The translations under genes and the position numbers were made by a program. Shown here piece by piece: positions 1-8,603 of a DNA stretch of 64,000 nucleotides. Position 1 is the stretch's first letter. Every line of letters begins with the position of its first letter. The notes beneath the pieces are model-generated. The model was not told where the DNA came from and did no database searches. It worked only from the letters and a program-made list of their open reading frames with translations. The stretch comes from Salinimicrobium flavum (lineage in GTDB: Bacteria; Bacteroidota; Bacteroidia; Flavobacteriales; Flavobacteriaceae): NCBI RefSeq assembly GCF_042684505.1, contig NZ_JBHULT010000008.1, positions 285,140 to 349,139 on the forward strand, in the 5' to 3' direction.

Positions 1-173
1 GTCAACCTTACCCTTGCAACTTTTCGCATTGCAGAGTTAGGTTTCTTAGGGGTAGTTGTGTAAACACGCGTACAAACTCCTCGTCTTTGAGGGCACGAAT
101 CTAAAGCAGCCGATTTACTCTTCTTGGTGATCTTGGCTCTTCCTTTTCGTACTAATTGTGAAATTGTTGGCAT
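1..173 (-). CDS. rpsL: 30S ribosomal protein S12, 5' part (cut by window start)
   Basis: Core protein of the small-subunit decoding centre. The reverse strand from 173 reads MPTISQLVRKGRAKITKKSK and continues into the conserved TPKKPNSAMRKVARVRL block, the hallmark of S12. Only 57 codons are inside the window; the rest, and presumably rpsG and fusA of the str operon, lie to the left. The lysine pair K43-K44 is intact, so the usual streptomycin-resistance substitution at K43 is absent. A near-perfect Bacteroidota promoter lies about 57 bases upstream. Identification is very secure; only the 3' end is missing. Confidence 0.97.
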   Translation of the reverse strand, partial: MPTISQLVRKGRAKITKKSKSAALDSCPQRRGVCTRVYTTTPKKPNSAMRKVARVRL

Positions 174-229
174 AATTTCTTTTACACTAATTATTTGTTT
201 TAAAATAAACTCCCTTTTAAAAAGGTTTG

Positions 230-259
230 CAAAGGTAGAAATAAAACCGAATTATTCAA
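230..259 (-). promoter_or_regulatory. promoter of rpsL (str operon)
   Basis: On the minus strand a TTG (257-259) is followed after exactly 19 bases by TACCTTTG (230-237), matching the Bacteroidota sigma-A consensus TTG-N19-TAnnTTTG. It leaves a leader of roughly 50 bases before the rpsL ATG. This is among the best promoter matches in the window. Confidence 0.85.
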
Positions 260-690
260 ATCCTAAATAATTAATTTTCAGAAGGATTAATTTTTACTCT
301 AAATCGGGTCAGACTTTTTCTGAAAAATTATCCTTTCTTAAAAAATTTGGTTCTCAAAATTTCGCGGGAAGAATTCAGAAGGAATTCTCGTATAGGAAAG
401 AAGTAAGGGAACCAATTCTTCCGAAAAATCCTTAAAAGAACGGTAAAATACAATAGCCAATTTTCACCTGTATATTATAAGAGAGAGAAATAATAAAAGT
501 TATTTCGTGAAAAGAAAAAAAGAAAAAATCAAAACTACCTGATAAATATCATAGGAAAATATGGGAAGCAGGAGAGACAAAAGCCTCTAAAGCAGGTGTG
601 GTGGAGGTTACGCTTTATACGGTTTAAGTTAATAAAAGCTTAAATTTCATAGCAAAATCCAAAAAGAAGCAAAGTTTTATCTCAAAAAAG

Positions 691-721
691 TTGTTCGGTT
701 AACATTTAATTATCATTTTTG
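691..721 (+). promoter_or_regulatory. possible promoter of the susC-susD pair
   Basis: TTG at 691-693 is followed after 20 bases by CATTTTTG (714-721), one base away from TAnnTTTG. The ATG is 29 bases further on. Spacing and position fit, but the first base of the -7 box is off consensus. Confidence 0.4.
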
Positions 722-749
722 GCACTGGCTAATTCAAACAAATCATAAA

Positions 750-3700
750 ATGAAAACAAAGTTTAGTGGAATTCTAACGCTGTTACTGGCGTTAGTTGTG
801 CAAATTACGTTTGCACAAGAACAACAGACGGTCTCAGGAACTGTGACCGACGAAAGTGGAATGCCCCTCCCCGGGGTAAACGTGCTGATTAAAGGCACAG
901 CAAGAGGGGTTCAAACTGATTTCGATGGAAATTATGCTATCGAAGCTAGTCAGGGAGAAGTATTGGTTTTTTCTTATTTAGGATTGAAAACGGCTGAAAT
1001 TACTTTTCAGGACTCTCCTAATATCAATGTTACCATGGAAGCTGATGCAGCTCAACTTGAAGAAGTTGTTGTGACGGCACTGGGTATTAAGAGGGAAGAA
1101 AAATCCCTTCCTTATGCCTCCCAAACGGTAAATGCTGAGGAACTTAACATTACTGAAGACACCAACATCAAATCGGCACTTGCCGGTAAGGTAGCGGGTG
1201 TACAGATCAATGCCCAGGCTGGATCCAAACTTGGAGAGTCAGGTAAGATCCGTATCCGTGGTGGTATCTCACTTACATCAGATTCTGATCCATTGTATGT
1301 GATCGACGGTGTTCCAACTTCAGATCCTAATGCTATTGACATGAGTAACGTAGCTACTCTAAACGTGCTGAAAGGACCTAACGCAACTGCTCTTTACGGT
1401 CAGCGTGCTTCAAACGGGGTTGTGCAGATCACTACTAAAAGAGGAACTGAATCTGACCGTTTAGGTCTTGAGATCACCAGTTCTATCTCTTTTGACAAAG
1501 TAGGAAGAATGATGGACTACCAGAATGATTACGGACAGGGCTATTCACCAAATGAATTTGGAACTTTCGATTACGATGCCGGGTACAACTTTAGGGTTTT
1601 CGGTATTTCAGGAGGAGCTTATCCTGAGTGGATGCAGGTATTTGACGGACAGCGTTATTTTAATGCCAACGTTTATGCTGATGAAAGCTGGGGACCAAAA
1701 TTTGATGGCGAGCCTTATATTCCATGGTATGCAATGTACCAGGACAGCCCATATTTTGGACAGACTGACACCTGGGAAGCTCACCCAGACAACATTAAAG
1801 ACTTCTACAACACAGGAACAACTTTCAAGAACATCATTTCTTTGTCTGGTGGAGGTGAAGATTACAGCGCACGAATGTCTTTTACGAATTTAGATCAAAC
1901 CGGGATCATTCCTAATTCTTCTAACCGTAAGAATTTCGTAACCGCTTCTTTCGACTTTAACCTAACTGACAACTTCAGTATTGGAACAAATGTTAACTAT
2001 TCTGAAGGAACCGTAGCCGGTGATTTTGATGATGGTTACAGCAACCAGACTACTGGTTCATTCAACTCATGGTTTGGTCGTAACATCGACGTAAACAAAT
2101 TGAGAGAACTTAAAGGATTGACTACAGAAGAAGGATACCTTGCTTCCTGGAACAACTGGGGGCTTGACGCCTGGGCTGCCGGTGAAGATATTGACTTCCT
2201 TAACTTTAAGAAAGCAGCTTTCTGGTTCAACCCTTATGACTGGTTGGAACTTTACAAAATTGAAAGAAAAACAACTACCTTATTAGGCGATGTTCACGCT
2301 TCTTATTCTTTCCTTGATAATTTTGAGGCAACCGTTCAGGTTTCCAGAAACGAAAGAAAAATAAGAAGAGATTATAAGGTTCCATATCTATTGGAATTCT
2401 CTGCTGCTCCAAACCTATACAACGAGTGGGTTAACTCATTTGGAAGACTATACCAGTCTATCACAGAAGATAACTACCAGGCTTTATTACGTTACGATCA
2501 GGATTTCGAAGATTTTGACGTAGCTGCTATGATTGGGGGTAACATTAGAAAAGACAACTACTACTATTTCCAGAATGACATGGACACGGGTAACTCTGAC
2601 AGTGGTGGTTTGATCCTTCCGGATGTTTACACTTTCTCCAACTCAAGAGAGACCCTTACTGCTACTGCCTATGACAGAAACAAGCAGGTTAATTCCCTTT
2701 ACGGTAACTTGTCTTTGGGATACAGAGACATGCTTTATGTAGATGCTTCCATCCGTCGCGACTGGAGTTCTGCTCTTCCGGCAGATAACAACGGGTATAC
2801 TTACCCATCTATTGGTGGATCTTTTGTATTCACTGAATTGACCGGAAGCAATGACATCTTAACCTTCGGTAAGATCCGAGGTGGTTGGGCACAGGTAGGT
2901 GATGACGTTGGTGCCTTGGCGCTGAACCCGGTTTACCCACTTGGAAGTGACCTTTACGGAGACAGAATTTTGCAGTATGACAGATCAAGATTGATCGATC
3001 CTAACGTAGAACCTGCCTTGAACACCTCTTACGAATTTGGTGTTGATCTAAGGTTCATCAACAACAGGATTGGATTCAATGCTACTTACTACAAGGAGAA
3101 CCGTGAGAATGAGATCATTCCTATTACAATCTCTGCAGGTTCAGGATACTTAGATTACCTTACCAACGCAGGAGAGTCTGAAAGAGAAGGGGTTGAATTA
3201 TCTCTTGATGCAGATATCATCAAAACCAATGATTTCAGATGGAATCTTTTGGCCAACTGGGCTACCAACACGTCCAAGATCATAAGCCTTCCAGGAGACC
3301 TTCAGTCTATTGATGGTGCCGGTGGTGGAGACGACTGGGCATTCGTGTCTGTAGTTCACAGGCTAGGTGAAGAATGGGGACAGTTGAGAGGAACCGGTTT
3401 CGCAAGAGATGAAAATGGAAACAGGATCATCAATGAGAATGGAACCTATGCTTTTGAAGCAGATCAACAGTTTGGATCTATCCTTCCTGACTTTACAGGA
3501 GGTGTGGTAAACACTTTTGCTTACAAAAACTTTAGCTTAACTGCTTCTCTAGATTTCCAAAAAGGAGGTAAATTCTTCTCCCTTTCTGAAATGTGGGGTG
3601 GATACTCTGGTTTAACTGCAGAAACTGCAGGTCTTAACGACAGAGGAGTTGAAAAAAGAGATCCGGTAGCTGACGGTGGTGGTACTCACGTAACAGGGGT

Positions 3701-4034
3701 ATATGCTGATGGAAGCGCTGCAGACACTTACATTCCTACTATTTCTTACTGGGGACAATTCCAGCCAAACAGGATCGCCGAGCCTTTCATCCATGATGCA
3801 GATTACATCAAATTAAGAGATGTTAGCCTTACTTACAGACTACCTGGAAGCATGGTGAACGACGTTTTTGATTCTGCAAGCATAAGTTTAATTGGACGTA
3901 ACCTTTGGTTGATCGCAGTTGCTGATGATAACGTTCATGAATGGGATCCATCTGAAATGTCTCAGACTTGGGGGGAAAACTCTCAATTACCAAGCACAAG
4001 AAGCTTCGGTATGAATCTTAAATTAACATTTTAA
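750..4034 (+). CDS. SusC/RagA-family TonB-dependent outer membrane transporter
   Basis: Outer membrane beta-barrel that imports a ligand delivered by its SusD partner, energised by TonB-ExbBD. The 1094-residue protein starts with a signal peptide ending near FAQ (residue 23). A carboxypeptidase-D regulatory-like domain follows (about 27-100, VSGTVTDESGMPLPGVNV), then the LEEVVVTALGIKR segment and plug domain, and a long barrel ending in the aromatic NLKLTF. Length and order match SusC/RagA. The susD gene follows 9 bases downstream, so the two are co-transcribed. No glycoside hydrolase, sulfatase, peptidase or regulator sits next to the pair, so the substrate (glycan, peptide or other) cannot be inferred. 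Confidence 0.93.
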   Translation: MKTKFSGILTLLLALVVQITFAQEQQTVSGTVTDESGMPLPGVNVLIKGTARGVQTDFDGNYAIEASQGEVLVFSYLGLKTAEITFQDSPNINVTMEADAAQLEEVVVTALGIKREEKSLPYASQTVNAEELNITEDTNIKSALAGKVAGVQINAQAGSKLGESGKIRIRGGISLTSDSDPLYVIDGVPTSDPNAIDMSNVATLNVLKGPNATALYGQRASNGVVQITTKRGTESDRLGLEITSSISFDKVGRMMDYQNDYGQGYSPNEFGTFDYDAGYNFRVFGISGGAYPEWMQVFDGQRYFNANVYADESWGPKFDGEPYIPWYAMYQDSPYFGQTDTWEAHPDNIKDFYNTGTTFKNIISLSGGGEDYSARMSFTNLDQTGIIPNSSNRKNFVTASFDFNLTDNFSIGTNVNYSEGTVAGDFDDGYSNQTTGSFNSWFGRNIDVNKLRELKGLTTEEGYLASWNNWGLDAWAAGEDIDFLNFKKAAFWFNPYDWLELYKIERKTTTLLGDVHASYSFLDNFEATVQVSRNERKIRRDYKVPYLLEFSAAPNLYNEWVNSFGRLYQSITEDNYQALLRYDQDFEDFDVAAMIGGNIRKDNYYYFQNDMDTGNSDSGGLILPDVYTFSNSRETLTATAYDRNKQVNSLYGNLSLGYRDMLYVDASIRRDWSSALPADNNGYTYPSIGGSFVFTELTGSNDILTFGKIRGGWAQVGDDVGALALNPVYPLGSDLYGDRILQYDRSRLIDPNVEPALNTSYEFGVDLRFINNRIGFNATYYKENRENEIIPITISAGSGYLDYLTNAGESEREGVELSLDADIIKTNDFRWNLLANWATNTSKIISLPGDLQSIDGAGGGDDWAFVSVVHRLGEEWGQLRGTGFARDENGNRIINENGTYAFEADQQFGSILPDFTGGVVNTFAYKNFSLTASLDFQKGGKFFSLSEMWGGYSGLTAETAGLNDRGVEKRDPVADGGGTHVTGVYADGSAADTYIPTISYWGQFQPNRIAEPFIHDADYIKLRDVSLTYRLPGSMVNDVFDSASISLIGRNLWLIAVADDNVHEWDPSEMSQTWGENSQLPSTRSFGMNLKLTF

Positions 4035-4043
4035 TTAAAAAAA

Positions 4044-5564
4044 ATGAAAAAGTTCAAAGTAATATTCTTGTTATCAATTATGTTCTTGTCATTGGGATCG
4101 TGCGAGACAGTTGATTTTGGTGACACGAATGAAAACACTAATGGTCCCTCAGAATTTGATTCTGCAGCACTTTTATCCGCGGCACAGCGTAGATTTGTGA
4201 CCATCGGGTTTAGAGACTGGTTGGTAAACCCACACCTTTACGTTCAGTACCAGGCGCAACCTGTTTACCAGGATGAATCCCGTTACGCAGAAGGTCCAAC
4301 GAACTGGGCGGCTTATTATGCCGGTGCAGGTTCAGTTGGAGGTGCATTATCTGCTCTTCAGCAGGTGATCAACCTTTCAAATGATCCCGAAGTTAACACA
4401 ACTCCGGCCTACCTTTCAAACGGATCTGCTAACAACCAGTTAGCGGTAGCCCGTATCATGAAAGTAGTAGTTTACAAGCGTCTTACAGACACATATGGAG
4501 ATATTCCTTATTTTGAAGCCCTTAATCCAGAGATCCAGTCTCCGGCTTATACTCCTCAACGTGAGATCTACAATGATTTCATCAAGGAATTAACTGAAGC
4601 AAGAGATATGCTTGAGCCTGCTGGAGCGGGAGCTGCCGGTGACCTTTTCTACGATGGTGATGTAGAGAGCTGGGGAAGATTTGCCAACTCTCTTCTCTTA
4701 ACTGTTACTATGCAAATGTCTGAAACAGAAGATGCCGGTGTAGCTGAGACTGCCTTCAATGAAGCTCTTACCAATGAGTACGGAGTGATCGAGACTGTTG
4801 ACCAGGAAGCCTGGTACCAGCCTATCAACGTATCCACTTTGGTTAACCCATGGACTGCTTTCAGACCTGCAGATTACAACATGTCTGAGTACATGCAGGA
4901 TGCGCTTCAGGGTGATGAACCAGATTACTCTAATGTGACTTTTGACCACCGTTTAGAGATTTACTCAAGCGATGCCCAGGGTGATGGTCTTCCTTATGGA
5001 TTGGAAGATTATACTGGAATTGGAAGTAGCGTAAGGATTTCTGAATACATCACATCTCCAACTTCTCCATTCCCAATCCTAACTTCTGCCTACACATATC
5101 TTAACAGAGCTGAGGCTGCTGAAAGAAGGTGGACAAGTGAAGATGCTGCAGCAATGCTTGAGACAGGTATCGTCCAGTCTTACGCATCTACTTCTGCCTA
5201 TTTTGGAAATGGACCACACATCGCAGATGCAGGTCTTGACCCAATTGACATTACAGAATTCGCAGATAATTTCGCAACTAAACGTCTTGCCGATGCTGCG
5301 TCTGTAGGAATGATGCAGGTAATAGCTGAAGAAAAATGGGCTGCTTTATTCCCACAAGGTTTCTTAGCATGGAACGAATGGAGAAGAACAGGATTCCCAA
5401 TCCTTACTCCATCTCCAGATCCTCTTAACAGTGGTGAGATCCCAACAAGGTATCTTTACCCAACAAGTGAGATCAACCTTAACAATGCAAACTATCAGAC
5501 AGGAGTAGGCGGACTTTCTCCTGCTGCTGATAAGAATACTTCAAAAGTTTGGTGGGATCAATAG
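4044..5564 (+). CDS. SusD/RagB-like outer membrane lipoprotein
   Basis: Surface-exposed substrate-binding lipoprotein that forms a lid over the preceding SusC-type channel. The 506-residue product has a lipoprotein signal peptide ending LSLGSC, with Cys20 as the lipidated residue. The body shows SusD-type features, including ARIMKVVVYKRLTDTYGDIPYFEAL and a C-terminal stretch with EEKWAALFPQG and WNEWRRTGFP. These suggest the SusD-like_2 branch. It starts 9 bases after susC and is closed by a strong terminator, so the pair is a two-gene operon. Ligand unknown. Confidence 0.92.
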   Translation: MKKFKVIFLLSIMFLSLGSCETVDFGDTNENTNGPSEFDSAALLSAAQRRFVTIGFRDWLVNPHLYVQYQAQPVYQDESRYAEGPTNWAAYYAGAGSVGGALSALQQVINLSNDPEVNTTPAYLSNGSANNQLAVARIMKVVVYKRLTDTYGDIPYFEALNPEIQSPAYTPQREIYNDFIKELTEARDMLEPAGAGAAGDLFYDGDVESWGRFANSLLLTVTMQMSETEDAGVAETAFNEALTNEYGVIETVDQEAWYQPINVSTLVNPWTAFRPADYNMSEYMQDALQGDEPDYSNVTFDHRLEIYSSDAQGDGLPYGLEDYTGIGSSVRISEYITSPTSPFPILTSAYTYLNRAEAAERRWTSEDAAAMLETGIVQSYASTSAYFGNGPHIADAGLDPIDITEFADNFATKRLADAASVGMMQVIAEEKWAALFPQGFLAWNEWRRTGFPILTPSPDPLNSGEIPTRYLYPTSEINLNNANYQTGVGGLSPAADKNTSKVWWDQ

Positions 5565-5587
5565 ATCAAACTAAATCTTTGAAACAG

Positions 5588-5616
5588 GAAAACCACCCTT
5601 TTAGGGTGGTTTTTTT
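5588..5616 (+). terminator. Rho-independent terminator of susC-susD
   Basis: Stem AAAACCACCCT and AGGGTGGTTTT (outer limits 5589-5613) with a three-T loop, followed by a T run. It lies 24 bases after the susD stop and just before the rlmB promoter box. Confidence 0.88.
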
Positions 5617-5621
5617 ATATC

Positions 5622-5629
5622 TATATTTG
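5622..5629 (+). promoter_or_regulatory. -7 box of rlmB, very close to the start codon
   Basis: TATATTTG matches TAnnTTTG exactly and ends only 4 bases before the rlmB ATG at 5634. Transcription would start at or next to the start codon. No TTG is seen at the -33 spacing. Confidence 0.55.
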
Positions 5630-5633
5630 TGCT

Positions 5634-6368
5634 ATGAATGAAACCACTACCATCTTTGGAATAAGGGCTGTTATTGAAGCAATACAGAACCAAAAGACGA
5701 TTGATAAGATCTATATACAAAAAGGCCTAAGCGGACACCTGTTCATGGAACTTCAACAGCACCTTTCGGGCGGAGAATACAACATGTCTTATGTCCCTGT
5801 TGAAAAACTAAACCGATTGGTGAAAGGAAACCACCAGGGAGTGGTTGCCAAGATCTCCCCTGTTGCATTCGCAGATCTTGAAGAAGTGGTTACTGCTTCA
5901 CTCGAAAAAGATACCAAACCTCTTTTTCTTCTTCTGGATCAAATTGATGATGTGAGGAATTTTGGAGCAATTATTCGTACAGCCGAATGTTGTGGGGTTG
6001 ACGGGATAGTTATTCAGAAAAAAGGAGGTGCTCCTGTAACCGCAGATACGGTAAAGACATCTGCAGGTGCAATTTTTAAGATCCCACTAATAAAAGTGGA
6101 CCATATAAAAGACGCGATCTATTATATGCAGGCTTCAGGAATAAAAGTTTTCGCCGCCACCGAAAAAACAGAGGATCTATTGTATTCAAAAGATCTTAAC
6201 CAACCCCTGGCTCTGGTGATGGGAAATGAAGGTAAAGGGATCTCCCCTTCTGTCCTTAAAATTGTAGATGAAAAAGCAAAATTGCCAATTTTGGGAACTA
6301 TAAGTTCTCTTAATGTTTCAGTGGCTTGCGGGGCATTCCTTTATGAGGTGGTAAGGCAAAGGTTGTAG
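5634..6368 (+). CDS. rlmB: 23S rRNA (guanosine-2'-O-)-methyltransferase, RlmB type
   Basis: SpoU-family (SPOUT) methyltransferase that in E. coli RlmB methylates the ribose of G2251 in the 23S rRNA peptidyl-transferase centre. The 244-residue protein has an N-terminal substrate-binding domain (FGIRAVIEAI near residue 8) and the three SpoU motifs: NFGAIIRTAE (109-118), VMGNEGKGIS (195-204) and LNVSVACG (226-233). Length is normal. It has its own promoter box after the susD terminator and converges on the rhomboid gene 23 bases downstream. TrmH-type tRNA methyltransferases are the alternative, but the N-terminal domain favours RlmB. Confidence 0.9.
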   Translation: MNETTTIFGIRAVIEAIQNQKTIDKIYIQKGLSGHLFMELQQHLSGGEYNMSYVPVEKLNRLVKGNHQGVVAKISPVAFADLEEVVTASLEKDTKPLFLLLDQIDDVRNFGAIIRTAECCGVDGIVIQKKGGAPVTADTVKTSAGAIFKIPLIKVDHIKDAIYYMQASGIKVFAATEKTEDLLYSKDLNQPLALVMGNEGKGISPSVLKIVDEKAKLPILGTISSLNVSVACGAFLYEVVRQRL

Positions 6369-6391
6369 CCTTGCTATGAGATGGAACCTCC

Positions 6392-7138
6392 CTATAAGGA
6401 GGTTGTACTATCCTGGCCATCATCCTCCCTGGTTTTCCTGTAATGATAGATATATTCGGGTTCTTCCTCCCCATCGGGGTTTTCAATGAAATTACCATCC
6501 TTGTCAAAATGTCTCATGAAGGGATCGTCCTCCTCCCTGTAAGTTTCTTGTTCCCACTCATATTTGGGAGGCCTGGCAATATCCTTTTTATATACAACTG
6601 CGAACAGGAATCCGGCTACCAATCCTGATAAATGTCCTTCCCAGGAGATTTTGGGATCAATAGGGGTGATATACCACAATAAGCCTCCGTAAAGAAAAAC
6701 CACGATAAGGGAAAGTGCAACTAGCCGGTAGTGTTTGGAAAATATCCCTTTAAAGAAAAGAAAACCGGCCAGTAGATAGATGATCCCGCTCGCACCAATG
6801 TGGAATGCCGGCCGGCCTATCAACCATGTCAATCCTCCTGACAACAGCAAACCGAATAACAATACTTTCCAGCTGAGTTTGCGGTAAAAATAGAATAAGG
6901 ACAAGGACAGTACAAATAGGGGAATAGTATTGTGAAAAAGGTGTTTAATGTCACTGTGCACAAACGGAGAGATCAAAATCCCCCGAAGCCCTTCAACAGT
7001 ACGGGGATAAATACCGTAGCTGGTAAGATCGAATCCGAACCTTATTTCTGCCCAGAAGACGATCCAAATGATCAAGACAAAGGCCAATGGAAAACCAAGT
7101 ACCCCGGGGGTGAAAATAAAAGGATCCTTTTGCTTCAT
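6392..7138 (-). CDS. rhomboid-family intramembrane serine protease
   Basis: Membrane-embedded protease that cleaves transmembrane substrates. I start it at the ATG at 7138 (MKQKDPFIFTPG, 248 residues) rather than at the longer open frame from 7306, whose extra 56 residues are cysteine- and arginine-rich and unlike the family. Conserved features are HLFHN (66-70), the catalytic serine in GASG (Ser117) and the partner histidine in GHLSG (His169), with several hydrophobic helices between. The C-terminal tail of about 60 residues is soluble and acidic. Substrate unknown. It converges with rlmB and diverges from rarA. Confidence 0.88.
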   Translation of the reverse strand: MKQKDPFIFTPGVLGFPLAFVLIIWIVFWAEIRFGFDLTSYGIYPRTVEGLRGILISPFVHSDIKHLFHNTIPLFVLSLSLFYFYRKLSWKVLLFGLLLSGGLTWLIGRPAFHIGASGIIYLLAGFLFFKGIFSKHYRLVALSLIVVFLYGGLLWYITPIDPKISWEGHLSGLVAGFLFAVVYKKDIARPPKYEWEQETYREEDDPFMRHFDKDGNFIENPDGEEEPEYIYHYRKTREDDGQDSTTSL

Positions 7139-7313
7139 ATACCAGAAGTTTCTTCTATTAATATTACAAAAAATCAACCACATTTTTTTGACCTGACAAC
7201 TTTCCTCATAAATCACCTTTTCCACGTTAATTGAGAGATCAAAACAGAAGCCGGTGCCATTTCGGCAGCCACTTAAAATGCATCTGCCGGTTTCCCGGCA
7301 ACCCACAAATTAG

Positions 7314-7321
7314 TATTTTTG
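7314..7321 (+). promoter_or_regulatory. -7 box of rarA, abutting the start codon
   Basis: TATTTTTG matches the Bacteroidota -7 consensus and ends 4 bases before the rarA ATG at 7326. As with rlmB, the transcript would be leaderless or nearly so. No clear -33 TTG is present. Confidence 0.55.
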
Positions 7322-7325
7322 CCTC

Positions 7326-8603
7326 ATGAACAAACCTTTAGCCGAACGTTTGCGGCCACAAACCCTTGATGATTACCTGAGTCAGCAACACCTGGTTGGA
7401 CCTGAGGCTGCCCTGAGGCAGCAGATCAAAAATGACATTATTCCCAGTATGATCCTTTGGGGCCCTCCCGGTGTAGGCAAAACCACTCTGGCCAATATCA
7501 TTGCCCAGGAATCGGGAAGGCCTTTCTTCACCCTTAGCGCTATAAGCAGCGGTGTAAAGGATGTGAGAGAGGTGATTGAAAAAGCTAAAAAAAGTGACGG
7601 ACTTTTCACCATGAAGAATCCGATTTTGTTCATTGATGAGATCCACAGGTTCAGTAAATCACAACAGGATTCCCTTTTAGGTGCAGTGGAAAAAGGCTGG
7701 ATCACCCTGATTGGAGCCACTACTGAGAATCCGAGTTTTGAGGTCATTCCCGCTTTACTTTCCCGTAGCCAGGTTTATGTGCTGAATTCCTTCACTAAGG
7801 AAGACCTCATAGCTCTTTTGGAACGTGCCATGAAAGAGGATGCGATCCTTCAGAAGAAAAAAATAAAATTAAAAGAAACAGAAGCCTTACTTAGACTTAG
7901 CGGTGGTGATGCCCGAAAACTCCTGAACATATTTGAACTTCTGGTCACATCAGAAAATTCAGATTCCGTAGAGATCACCAATAAAATGGTCCTTCACAAG
8001 GTGCAGCAAAATACTGTATTGTATGATAAGACCGGAGAACAGCATTATGATATAGTTTCGGCTTTCATTAAATCAATTCGCGGCAGTGACCCAAACGCCG
8101 CGGTCTACTGGTTGGCAAGGATGATAGAAGGCGGCGAGGACGTGAAGTTCATTGCCAGGCGTCTTCTTATTCTGGCTAGTGAAGATATTGGAAACGCAAA
8201 CCCTACAGCTCTTATCATGGCAAACAACACCTTCCAGGCGGTTTCAACCATAGGTCACCCCGAGTCCAGAATTATTTTGAGCCAGTGCTGTATCTATCTT
8301 GCGACCTCTCCAAAAAGCAATGCTTCTTACATGGCGATCAATGAGGCGCAAGCTATGGTAAGGAAGACCGGTGACCTTCCGGTTCCACTGGCTATTCGCA
8401 ATGCTCCTACGAAACTGATGAAAGACCTGGGTTATGGTCAGGATTACAAATATGCACACAGTTACGAAGGAAACTTTGCCGCGGCAGAATTTCTTCCGAA
8501 GGAGATAACCAATACCACTTTTTATAAACCCGGGAATAATCAGCGGGAAATGGCGCAAAGGGAATTCCTTAAAAAACGCTGGCAGACTAAATACGGTTAT
8601 TGA
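7326..8603 (+). CDS. rarA: replication-associated recombination protein A (AAA+ ATPase)
   Basis: RarA/MgsA clamp-loader-like ATPase that acts at stalled replication forks. The 425-residue protein opens with the family signature LAERLRPQTLDDYLSQQHLVG, then Walker A GPPGVGKT (46-53), Walker B ILFIDEIHRF near residue 100, sensor 1 GATTENPSFEV, and the C-terminal tetramerisation domain (SDPNAAVYWLARMIEGGED). Length is normal. Its 3' end overlaps the convergent secreted-protein gene by 7 bases. The next genes belong to unrelated envelope functions. Confidence 0.95.
   Translation: MNKPLAERLRPQTLDDYLSQQHLVGPEAALRQQIKNDIIPSMILWGPPGVGKTTLANIIAQESGRPFFTLSAISSGVKDVREVIEKAKKSDGLFTMKNPILFIDEIHRFSKSQQDSLLGAVEKGWITLIGATTENPSFEVIPALLSRSQVYVLNSFTKEDLIALLERAMKEDAILQKKKIKLKETEALLRLSGGDARKLLNIFELLVTSENSDSVEITNKMVLHKVQQNTVLYDKTGEQHYDIVSAFIKSIRGSDPNAAVYWLARMIEGGEDVKFIARRLLILASEDIGNANPTALIMANNTFQAVSTIGHPESRIILSQCCIYLATSPKSNASYMAINEAQAMVRKTGDLPVPLAIRNAPTKLMKDLGYGQDYKYAHSYEGNFAAAEFLPKEITNTTFYKPGNNQREMAQREFLKKRWQTKYGY

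Larger units (their letters stand above)
174..749. other. divergent intergenic region between rpsL and susC
   Basis: This 576-base AT-rich gap has no convincing ORF. It holds the rpsL promoter at its left end and a possible susC promoter at its right end. In the middle are nested inverted repeats: AGAATTC (370-376) against GAATTCT (382-388), and GGAAGAATT (367-375) against AATTCTTCC (414-422). They could be an operator for the transporter pair or chance in AT-rich DNA. Nothing else was recognised. Confidence 0.5.

Noticed and set aside
1..173. Streptomycin-resistance mutation in rpsL
   Set aside because: The KK pair at 43-44 in TPKKPNS is the wild-type sequence.
174..749. Replication origin in the AT-rich gap
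   Set aside because: No DnaA box cluster, dnaA or dnaN gene is seen; the region is explained by two divergent promoters.
6385..6404. Terminator AACCTCC/GGAGGTT at the rhomboid 3' end
   Set aside because: The hairpin overlaps the rhomboid stop codon and has no T tract on either strand.
7139..7306. N-terminal extension of the rhomboid gene to 7306
   Set aside because: The extra 56 residues are cysteine- and arginine-rich, do not resemble the family, and would cross the divergent promoter region; MKQKD at 7138 gives a normal rhomboid start.
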